A stretch of 5,788 bases of DNA. It comes from Methanobacteriota archaeon. Lineage in GTDB: Archaea; Thermoplasmatota; Poseidoniia; MGIII; CG-Epi1. Location: NCBI GenBank assembly GCA_002731905.1, contig PCBV01000034.1, positions 3,538 through 9,325 on the forward strand, in the 5' to 3' direction. Shown one piece after another: positions 1 through 5,239 of this stretch (within the stretch, counting starts at the first letter, position 1; every line of letters starts with the position of its first letter). Below the pieces are notes generated by a model. That model ran no database searches, was not told the origin of the DNA, and saw only the letters and a program-made list of their open reading frames with translations. Position numbers and translations under genes: made by a program.

Positions 1-2545
1 TCTTGGCCTTCGTGGTCAAGTCTACCTGGACGTCATCGAGGCGGTACCAGCCGTTGTAGTACCAGTACCAGTAGGTACAGTAGCCAACCCGCCAGCGCAG
101 GTCGAGCGTCTCGCCTGCCCAGGGACCCAGGTCCAGCTCGACGTTGCCCCACTTGTAGTCGTAGTTATTGTCGCCAGTGGTGCGCCAGTACATGTCCTGG
201 GAATTGCCGAAGCTGTAGTAGGCCCAGCCGAGCTGGCCACCGTACGGGTTGTTGTAGGTGGACACCATGGGTGTTTGGTAGTAGCCGCCCTTGGCGAAGC
301 CGTCTATCTGATCCCAAGTAGTTCCGCCATCGGTGGAGCCCTCCAGGAACGCGCCTTCATAGGTGAAGTACATCCCCCAGGAGTGCGAGAAGGAGAGCGT
401 GCCACCCATCGAAGAGGTCATGTCGATGGAGGGAGCCCGCAGCCAAGAGTCGTAGGCCATAGCGCCTATGGTCTTGACCCAGGCGCCGTCGCTAGCTGCG
501 TGGACCTCTAGCGTGTCGTAGCCATAGGAGCTGCGGTAAATGTAGTTGCTATCTGCAGCAATCCCGTACGTGTAGTAGTTGTGGCCGGGGTAAATCTGTC
601 CGAAGGGAATACCCTCCGAGCAACTGCCTGGATAGCCATCATCAGTGCCGATTTCGCACTTGGCGATGCCGCTGTAGTAGCCGTAGTAGGCACCGAAATA
701 TATGTTTCCGTCACCGTCGGTGGCCACATCGTAATGGTAGTTGAATTTGTAGTACCACAGAGAATATGCGCCAGGAGCATTACTGTTGAAGTAGTCGGTT
801 ACCTTACTACCGCTAGTGGTGAACTCGGTAACACGACCCCTGTCACTGGCAAACTGGCTCCGGTAGCTGTAGTAGGAGACGAAGACGTGGGTCTCCGTGC
901 CAACTGTGGCAGTCTCGATGCCCATGGGCCGGCAGTAGTGGTAATTCCCACCACTGTAGGTGGTGCAGCCAGTGAGTGCGGAGCTCCATTTGTTTATGTA
1001 ATCGCCGTCAGGGTCCCAACGGGTGATGTACAGCCACGCGTTGTAGTACCAGCCGGTCGAGACAAGTATCTCGTCATTTATATTGTCAAAAGCTATTCCC
1101 TGAGCGTAGTAGAGGGGCTTGGAGCTCGTGTGCTGCTTGTACCATGCGTAGGTGTATGTGTCAGTGCCAGAGTCGTAGCTCAGCTTGTACATGCGCGCGT
1201 TCGAGCTGCCGTAGGTGATGAAGTAAACATTCCCCTCGTCGTCAGCGGTGACGGCACGTGGCCTGTAGCAGCCGGAAGGGGAGTACTTGGCATCGAGAGT
1301 CTGAGTGGTGGCATCTATGATGACTACTTCACCGCAGTTGCCGGTACCGCCAAAGTAATTGGCGACGTATAGCTTGCCGTTCTTGGCATCCACGTCGTAG
1401 GGGCCGTCTGTGAGCAGGCCTGCCAGCTCCAGCTGACCAGGATAGCTGGCGCCACTGCCCTTACGGCCAGCGGACATCGCCTCGCCATCCCACTCTCCAT
1501 CCTCATCTTCACTATCTATGCCGCGGTTCCACGTGTCCTCGTCGTTGCCAGCACCCCAACCATCGCGGGTGCCCGAGAAGATACCGTGGGTCCAGCCGGT
1601 TACATCACCATTGGTGTCATAGTCGCTGAAGTCCTCGTCTATAACTGTTACAACATTGGTGGTAAATATCTCCATATTCACATCGACATCGGTCTGGGTG
1701 TTGCTACCCTTGTTCTTGATGTCGGCCGAGAACACGTTGTCGTCAGCCAGTGATATCGGATCTGGATGTTCCACAGATGTTATCTCCACCTCGTTGACTG
1801 GAGGCGGGGGTGCGTAGAACTCTACTGCGCGGCCGGCGTAATAGCCGCCATTCATGCCGCCGAAAGCATAGCTCAGTCCGAGGGCGCCGCTCTCCTGAAT
1901 ACCTGCCGAAGAAGCGCCATAGAAATTTTGGGCTGTGTTATCCTTGTACTGGAACACGATGTTACCAGTTGCCTCATACATCAGTACCTCGTAGGTGACT
2001 GTATTCGTACAGGGCTGCGCCCACTGCCGCAGCTGCTCGAATTGTATAATGAAAACTCGGTTTCCTGTTGTTCCTTGGGACTCCGAGTAAATTCCACTGG
2101 CGCCAGTACAGTACTGCCAGTCGTTCCACATTGGCGCTATCAGCGCGGTGTTGATAGCCGTGGATGGGATTCTCTTGCCTGTCCAGTCGTACGGCACTCC
2201 GGGGTTCCCCAGAGTCAGCCAGCCGTTATCTCCGCCAATCCACCACTGAGTACGATCCACGTCGTACATGGTGAATGTCCAAGGCAGAGTATACGGGCCT
2301 TGTACGTAGTCAGAAGGGTCAGAGATCTTGGATCCACTACTTACAATGTCTACCCAATTGTAAGTGGGGCCAGTGCTTTCGGCACTGTCCTTGTAGGTGT
2401 AACCCTTTGCATCAGGGCCACCTGATCTCGCCGCAGCGTCGGGTGCCAGCATTACAAATCCGCTGGTGACCATTACTACGGCAACCACGAAAGCAACGAG
2501 CCTCGCGGTCCAGTCGATGGAGCTCTCTATAGAGTTTTCTTGCAT
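1..2545 (-). CDS. Large exported beta-rich surface protein with NHL-like propeller (partial, C-terminus off window)
   Basis: I translated this frame by hand from the ATG at 2545 and found it open to position 1: 848 complete codons, no stop. Residues 1-39 form a Sec-type signal, with a hydrophobic stretch at about 16-34 (LVAFVVAVVMVTSGFVMLA) and a possible cleavage near AAA 37-39. Residues about 45-245 make a beta-rich domain with a GWLTLG motif (W109) and Cys146/Cys179. Residues 250-300 look like a CARDB/Ig-like domain (VNEVEITSVEHPDP start). An EDFSD motif at 304-308 opens a MAM/jelly-roll-like module whose second half (W701 onward, with TDGGTTW) resumes only after about six NHL-like blades starting near 383, 429, 481, 540, 605 and 659. 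It is rich in Tyr, Trp, Gly, Ser and Thr. I infer a cell-surface or secreted adhesion or binding protein. No peptidase or other catalytic motif is visible, and the exact family is not recognised. Confidence 0.85.
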   Translation of the reverse strand, partial: MQENSIESSIDWTARLVAFVVAVVMVTSGFVMLAPDAAARSGGPDAKGYTYKDSAESTGPTYNWVDIVSSGSKISDPSDYVQGPYTLPWTFTMYDVDRTQWWIGGDNGWLTLGNPGVPYDWTGKRIPSTAINTALIAPMWNDWQYCTGASGIYSESQGTTGNRVFIIQFEQLRQWAQPCTNTVTYEVLMYEATGNIVFQYKDNTAQNFYGASSAGIQESGALGLSYAFGGMNGGYYAGRAVEFYAPPPPVNEVEITSVEHPDPISLADDNVFSADIKNKGSNTQTDVDVNMEIFTTNVVTVIDEDFSDYDTNGDVTGWTHGIFSGTRDGWGAGNDEDTWNRGIDSEDEDGEWDGEAMSAGRKGSGASYPGQLELAGLLTDGPYDVDAKNGKLYVANYFGGTGNCGEVVIIDATTQTLDAKYSPSGCYRPRAVTADDEGNVYFITYGSSNARMYKLSYDSGTDTYTYAWYKQHTSSKPLYYAQGIAFDNINDEILVSTGWYYNAWLYITRWDPDGDYINKWSSALTGCTTYSGGNYHYCRPMGIETATVGTETHVFVSYYSYRSQFASDRGRVTEFTTSGSKVTDYFNSNAPGAYSLWYYKFNYHYDVATDGDGNIYFGAYYGYYSGIAKCEIGTDDGYPGSCSEGIPFGQIYPGHNYYTYGIAADSNYIYRSSYGYDTLEVHAASDGAWVKTIGAMAYDSWLRAPSIDMTSSMGGTLSFSHSWGMYFTYEGAFLEGSTDGGTTWDQIDGFAKGGYYQTPMVSTYNNPYGGQLGWAYYSFGNSQDMYWRTTGDNNYDYKWGNVELDLGPWAGETLDLRWRVGYCTYWYWYYNGWYRLDDVQVDLTTKAK

Positions 2546-2551
2546 ATAACA

Positions 2552-2557
2552 CACCTT
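2552..2557 (-). promoter_or_regulatory. Shine-Dalgarno site of the surface protein gene
   Basis: On the minus strand AAGGTG lies 6 nt before the ATG at 2545 and matches part of the archaeal anti-SD complement (GGAGGTGAT). It supports the ATG at 2545. The in-frame GTG at 2554 overlaps this site and is a poorer start. Confidence 0.6.
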
Positions 2558-2620
2558 GGTTGAGTCCTTGTCCCAACAGGTCCGAAGACCCGTTGAAGGG
2601 TACGTGCTATGCTGCCGGTT

Positions 2621-2631
2621 CATTAAAAACG
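2621..2631. promoter_or_regulatory. Candidate TATA element in the divergent intergenic region
   Basis: CATTAAAAACG is the only strongly AT-rich patch in the 154-nt gap between the divergent surface protein and pdxT genes. Read on the minus strand it is TTTTTAATG, which would start transcription near 2600 and give a leader of about 55 nt for the surface protein. Read on the plus strand, TTAAAAA would start transcription near 2650 and give a leader of about 50 nt for pdxT. One box may serve both, or only one; the sequence alone does not decide this. Confidence 0.4.
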
Positions 2632-2641
2632 TTCGCCCGTG

Positions 2642-2678
2642 GCCCGGGCAGGCTGCACGGCAGCCCAAGGGCTATAGC
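2642..2678 (+). repeat. Cluster of overlapping inverted repeats in the pdxT leader
   Basis: Four dyads lie back to back: GCCCGGGC at 2642-2649, GGCTGC-ACG-GCAGCC at 2651-2665, AGCCC-AA-GGGCT at 2662-2673 and GCTATAGC at 2671-2678. The second and third share bases 2662-2665, so as RNA they could not form together. The SD-like GGAGGGT begins at 2679, immediately after the last one. They may form leader hairpins or a protein-binding site; function is not shown. Confidence 0.4.
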
Positions 2679-2685
2679 GGAGGGT
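2679..2685 (+). promoter_or_regulatory. Shine-Dalgarno-like GGAGGGT upstream of pdxT
   Basis: This is the best SD match before the pdxT ATG, but the spacing of 14 nt is longer than usual. An in-frame TAA at 2685-2687 rules out any start further upstream, so the ATG at 2700 is the first start in the frame. Confidence 0.45.
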
Positions 2686-2699
2686 AAGGCGTACCGACG

Positions 2700-3242
2700 A
2701 TGAACATCGGAGTTCTGGCACTGCAGGGAGCGGTCAGCGAGCACCGGCTAGCACTGGAAGCGTGCGGTGCCCGCGTGAGGGACGTTCGAACGCCGCGCGA
2801 ACTAGCGGAAATTGAGGGATTGGTGGTGCCAGGAGGCGAATCCACCACGCTGCGCCATCTGCTGCGAAATGCTGGCCTGTGGGAGTCACTGCTAGTGTGG
2901 GAAAAGCCCATACTGGGGACCTGCGCAGGGGCAATCCTGTTAGGCCGCTGCGATGACAGGACGCTAGAAAAAATGGAGCTGCGGCTGGATCGCAATACCT
3001 ACGGCAGGCAGCAGGAGTCATTCGAGGCCCGAATCAAGCTCGACGTGGGTGACTCGTTTCCCGGGGTGTTCATCCGAGCGCCCGGTATCACTGCCACTGG
3101 CGGGACGTGCAGGCCAATCGCATGGCACAACGGAAATATCGTTGGCGCTGTGCAGCCACCGCACATGGCACTCACCTTTCACCCCGAATTGACCGGAGAC
3201 CGACGACTGCACCAGCGCTGGCTGGAGATGGTACCACGGTAG
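2700..3242 (+). CDS. pdxT: Pyridoxal 5'-phosphate synthase glutaminase subunit PdxT
   Basis: A 180-residue class I-type glutamine amidotransferase that hydrolyses glutamine and passes ammonia to PdxS for pyridoxal phosphate synthesis in the cytoplasm. The PdxT/SNO family signatures are intact and in order: GVLALQGAVSEH (4-15), PGGEST (44-49), GTCAG with nucleophile Cys75, RNTYGRQ followed by SFE (98-109), GVFIRAPGI (122-130), and HPEL with His161 and Glu163 completing the catalytic triad. Length is at the short end for the family (about 185-200). The ATG at 2700 is fixed by an in-frame TAA just upstream. The partner gene pdxS is not in the window. The ferredoxin gene follows on the same strand and starts at about the pdxT stop, so the two are probably co-transcribed; I see no functional reason for the pairing. 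Confidence 0.96.
   Translation: MNIGVLALQGAVSEHRLALEACGARVRDVRTPRELAEIEGLVVPGGESTTLRHLLRNAGLWESLLVWEKPILGTCAGAILLGRCDDRTLEKMELRLDRNTYGRQQESFEARIKLDVGDSFPGVFIRAPGITATGGTCRPIAWHNGNIVGAVQPPHMALTFHPELTGDRRLHQRWLEMVPR
3224..3227 (+). promoter_or_regulatory. SD-like GGAG inside the pdxT end, pointing to the ferredoxin start
   Basis: GGAG here, within the last codons of pdxT, lies 8 nt before the ACG at 3236 and 11 nt before the GTA at 3239 in the ferredoxin frame. The spacing suits a start at one of these codons, although neither is a standard start codon. It is the main evidence for placing the ferredoxin N-terminus here. Confidence 0.35.
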
Positions 3243-3577
3243 CCGACCCGAAAGGCCGCCAGACGCCAGGCTACGAACGGCACGTCTTCATCTGCGGCCA
3301 CGAGCGTCCGCCCGCTGCCGCGCGGCCCTGCTGCTCCGGACGCGACAGCCTAGCTGTGCTGAAACAGATGAAGACGGCCGCCAGCGAGGCGGGACTTTCC
3401 GGAGTGCGAGTCCAGAAATCGGGTTGCCTCGATTTCTGCGAGAATGGTATCTCCTGTGTAGTCTACCCGGAAGGGGTGTGGTATCGCATCGCGGAGCCGG
3501 AGCGTGACGTGGCAGAAATTGTCGAGCGGCACCTGCGCCACGGGAAGGTTGTCAAGCGATGCCTGATGGAGTTCTGA
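3236..3577 (+). CDS. Thioredoxin-like [2Fe-2S] ferredoxin, start codon unresolved
   Basis: Counting from 3236 the product is about 113 residues. It has the layout of thioredoxin-fold [2Fe-2S] ferredoxins: YERHVFIC with Cys20, a PCC pair (Cys32/33), then GCLDFC with Cys64 and Cys68 (CxxxC), the YPEGVWY strand (77-83), and a C-terminal helix ending in a VERHLRHG-like segment. These proteins are small soluble electron carriers; the redox partner is unknown. The start is a problem. The homologous region begins near 3272, but between the ATG at 3122 and the GTG at 3356 the frame has no ATG, GTG or TTG. The frame is open from the ATG at 3107, but that would overlap pdxT by 136 nt and add an unrelated basic leader. 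Starting at GTG 3356 or ATG 3368 would lose the first cysteine ligands. I place the start at ACG 3236 because of the GGAG before it. A mutated start, a sequencing error or a non-canonical start are all possible. Confidence 0.8.
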   Translation, partial: TVADPKGRQTPGYERHVFICGHERPPAAARPCCSGRDSLAVLKQMKTAASEAGLSGVRVQKSGCLDFCENGISCVVYPEGVWYRIAEPERDVAEIVERHLRHGKVVKRCLMEF

Positions 3578-3599
3578 TTTTCTGACGATTAATATTTAA

Positions 3600-3620
3600 G
3601 GAAAGAAACTTCATGCGAAG
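3600..3620 (-). terminator. Candidate terminator of tRNA-Leu
   Basis: Four nucleotides past the tRNA CCA, the minus strand carries a small dyad, CTTC-GCAT-GAAG (3620-3609), then TTTCTTTCC (3608-3600). A T-rich stretch after a stable RNA gene is the usual archaeal termination signal; the hairpin is weak and may not matter. The rest of the 47-nt gap 3578-3624 is AT-rich, and the plus strand has only a short ATTTTC after the ferredoxin stop. Confidence 0.4.
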
Positions 3621-3624
3621 ATAG

Positions 3625-3712
3625 TGGTGCGCGGGGCAGGATTCGAACCTGCGAACCCCTAAGGGAGAAGGTCTTGAGCCTTCCGCGATTGGCCAGACTA
3701 TGCGACCCGCGC
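3625..3712 (-). tRNA. tRNA-Leu (anticodon CAA), CCA encoded
   Basis: The minus strand folds as an 88-nt type II tRNA. The acceptor GCGCGGG (3712-3706) pairs with CCCGCGC (3635-3629), followed by discriminator A and an encoded CCA (3627-3625). The anticodon stem GAAGG/CCTTC closes loop CTCAAGA with anticodon CAA at 3676-3674, which reads UUG (Leu). The variable arm is TCCCTTAGGGGTTC, with a CCC/GGG stem typical of tRNA-Leu or Ser. The T arm is GCAGG-TTCGAAT-CCTGC. The D loop keeps the GG pair. In the D stem, G10-C25 and C11-G24 pair, but position 12-23 is A/C and 13-22 is U/U, so the stem is weak. There is no intron. A TATA box lies upstream at 3733-3739. Confidence 0.95.
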
Positions 3713-3732
3713 CCCGTGCCGATGGTCGGGGG

Positions 3733-3739
3733 TATTTTA
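3733..3739. promoter_or_regulatory. TATA box shared by tRNA-Leu (minus) and the glycosylase gene (plus)
   Basis: The heptamer TATTTTA (TAAAATA on the other strand) is centred at 3736. The 5' end of the mature tRNA at 3712 is 24 nt to one side, and the glycosylase ATG at 3761 is 25 nt to the other. These are the usual distances from an archaeal TATA centre to the transcription start. The arrangement predicts a tRNA transcript starting at or near position 1 and a leaderless glycosylase mRNA. Confidence 0.55.
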
Positions 3740-3751
3740 GCGACGCGTCGC
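3740..3751. repeat. Perfect 12-bp palindrome GCGACGCGTCGC beside the TATA box
   Basis: GCGACGCGTCGC is its own reverse complement and touches the TATA box. It lies where the BRE of the tRNA promoter would be, and between TATA and start for the glycosylase gene. It could be a repressor site, or chance in GC-rich DNA. Confidence 0.35.
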
Positions 3752-3760
3752 TGCCACCAG

Positions 3761-4369
3761 ATGACTGCACCAGAATGGTGGAAACGTGCCTGCAACGAAC
3801 TGTGCATCGGCGACCCAGTGCTGGCAGCGATTATCGATCGCTTTCCCGAAGAACAGCTCGAGCCACGGGCAGATGCGTTCTTCACTCTGGCACGTGCAAT
3901 TACAGGACAGCAGATTTCAGTGAAAGCGGCGCAGAGTGTCTGGGGCCGGCTGGAAGTCATTTGCGACGGTGCGGTGACTGTGGAGGCTGTGCTGGCGCGC
4001 AGTGTGGAACAGCTACGGCCGGCGGGGCTGTCGCAGCGCAAGGCGGAGTACGTGCACGGACTCGCCACCCATCGAGAAGTCTGGGACATCGACTGGGAAC
4101 CACTAAACGACGAAACAGCGATTGCGAAGCTCTGCCAGCTGCGCGGAGTAGGGCGCTGGACTGCTGAGATGTTCCTGATTTTCTATTTGTTGCGGCCTGA
4201 CGTGCTGCCACTGGATGACATAGGGCTGGTGGCAGCGATACGAGATATTTACGGGGAAGCGCTTGAGACGGTGGAGCTACGCGAAATCGGTGCGGTGTGG
4301 CAGCCCTGGCGCTCAGTCGCAACTTGGTACCTGTGGCGCTCGCTTGACCCGGAGCCAGTCGAATACTAG
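3761..4369 (+). CDS. alkA: DNA-3-methyladenine glycosylase (HhH-GPD family, AlkA-like)
   Basis: The 202-residue product is a base-excision repair glycosylase that would remove alkylated purines from DNA. The N-terminal part has WWKRACNEL and GDPVL, then the FFTLARAITGQQISVKAAQSV segment in two steps (about 41-60), typical of AlkA-type enzymes. The helix-hairpin-helix LRGVGRWTA is at 127-135, and the catalytic region LPLDDIGL follows, with Asp152/Asp153; Asp153 aligns with the AlkA catalytic Asp. The frame is open further upstream, but a longer start would run into the tRNA gene. ATG 3761 gives an N-terminus like the family and sits 25 nt after a TATA box, so I take it as a leaderless start; no SD is visible. 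The length matches short archaeal members without the extra N-terminal domain of E. coli AlkA. The gene converges on agmatinase with only 9 nt between the stops. Confidence 0.92.
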   Translation: MTAPEWWKRACNELCIGDPVLAAIIDRFPEEQLEPRADAFFTLARAITGQQISVKAAQSVWGRLEVICDGAVTVEAVLARSVEQLRPAGLSQRKAEYVHGLATHREVWDIDWEPLNDETAIAKLCQLRGVGRWTAEMFLIFYLLRPDVLPLDDIGLVAAIRDIYGEALETVELREIGAVWQPWRSVATWYLWRSLDPEPVEY

Positions 4370-4378
4370 GTGAGAGGC

Positions 4379-5239
4379 CTACTCGCCAGCCGTTTGCGCC
4401 TTCACGACTGCACCGAGGGCGTGCCGCACTAGCCGTGCAGCGAGCGCAGCGGTGTTGCCATTGTCGGCGGGTGGACAGGTTTCAACGCAATCGAAGCCGA
4501 CCAGTCGGTCGCTCAGGAAGTTGAGCACCTGTAGCACCTCATAGGGTGTCATACCAAATGGCTCGGGCGTTCCGACACCAGGGGCGAAGGCAGGGTCAAT
4601 CGCATCCATGTCGAGACTCAGGTAGAGCGGGCCATCGAGTGCATCAACAATATCTGAGAGGTGCTCGCGCAAGTCGACCCAGCCCGCCTCAATGTAGCTG
4701 AGGTCATCCTCGCGCGCCGCCTGCTGCTCCTCACGCGATAGCGAGCGCACGCCAATGACGCGGACGCACTCGACGCCCACTATTTCGGAGACACGGCGCG
4801 TAGTCGCGGCGTGCGACCACTTTGCGCCCTGATAGCCGTCGCGGTAGTCCAGGTGTGCGTCGAGAACGACAACAGTGAGATTAGGATAGTGCTGCTTCAG
4901 TGCGGCGACCGCTGGCGGGGTGAGCGAATGCTCACCGCCGAGGCCGACCGGAAATTTTCCTGCGGCGCCAATGCGGTCAACAATCTCGCCGATGGCGCTG
5001 TTATTAGCCTCCTGGTCTGCGACCGTCTCGACGTCTCCCCAGTCGTGGGTCGGGACGTCGCGCAGGTCGAGACCGAGCTCGTTGAGCCATGATTCAAAGT
5101 TATGGCTGTGGTGCCGGATGGCCTCAGGACCGTCGGCAGCACCCTTACGAAAGCAAGCGGTGCCATCGAAAGGGTAGCCCCAGATTACGAAGCGTGCATC
5201 ATCGAAAGCCGCTTCGGCATCAGCAAAAAACTCAGGCAC
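4379..5239 (-). CDS. speB: Agmatinase (ureohydrolase family)
   Basis: The enzyme hydrolyses agmatine to putrescine and urea using a two-manganese centre. The ureohydrolase motifs are all present (numbering from GTG 5239, 286 residues): GGEHS with His104, DAHLD with Asp127, His129 and Asp131, SLDMDAIDP with Asp210 and Asp212, the APGVGTPEP loop, and VETCPP with Glu253. The arginase-type GGDHS motif reads GGEHS here. The frame can be opened earlier at a TTG at 5296, but that overlaps aIF5A by 65 nt and adds a leader that reads like aIF5A sequence in another frame. The GTG at 5239 overlaps the aIF5A stop by 8 nt (GTGCCTGA) and is preferred, suggesting translational coupling. Putrescine feeds spermidine synthesis; in haloarchaea an agmatinase-like protein encoded beside aIF5A has been tied to aIF5A hypusination, so a direct role on modified aIF5A is possible. 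Substrate is inferred from family resemblance and context. Confidence 0.92.
   Translation of the reverse strand: MPEFFADAEAAFDDARFVIWGYPFDGTACFRKGAADGPEAIRHHSHNFESWLNELGLDLRDVPTHDWGDVETVADQEANNSAIGEIVDRIGAAGKFPVGLGGEHSLTPPAVAALKQHYPNLTVVVLDAHLDYRDGYQGAKWSHAATTRRVSEIVGVECVRVIGVRSLSREEQQAAREDDLSYIEAGWVDLREHLSDIVDALDGPLYLSLDMDAIDPAFAPGVGTPEPFGMTPYEVLQVLNFLSDRLVGFDCVETCPPADNGNTAALAARLVRHALGAVVKAQTAGE

Noticed and set aside
40..80. Tandem repeat of GTACCA/GTAGTA units
   Set aside because: It is explained by successive Tyr and Trp codons of the surface protein and is not a regular DNA repeat.
581..1372. 263-codon open frame on the plus strand
   Set aside because: It lies fully antisense to the surface protein gene. 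The translation is a Val/Ala/Gly-rich run produced by the mirror of Tyr, Gly and Thr codons, with no recognisable motif. The minus frame has a signal peptide and clear domains.
1324..1512. Short minus-strand frames inside the surface protein (also 22-240 and 508-780)
   Set aside because: They are out of frame with the long open frame, which is unbroken from 2545 to 1, so there is no reason to call a frameshift or separate genes.
1766..2425. 219-codon open frame on the plus strand
   Set aside because: Also antisense to the surface protein; no family motif, no SD, and cysteine-rich in a random way.
3228..3260. Programmed -1 frameshift joining PdxT to the ferredoxin
   Set aside because: A shift at CGG-TAG would fuse the frames, but there is no slippery heptamer and no evident downstream structure; PdxT ends normally for its family.
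3674..3760. Upstream extension of the glycosylase frame to ATG 3674 or 3722
   Set aside because: The first would start inside tRNA-Leu; both add residues unlike the family and ignore the TATA box at 3733-3739.
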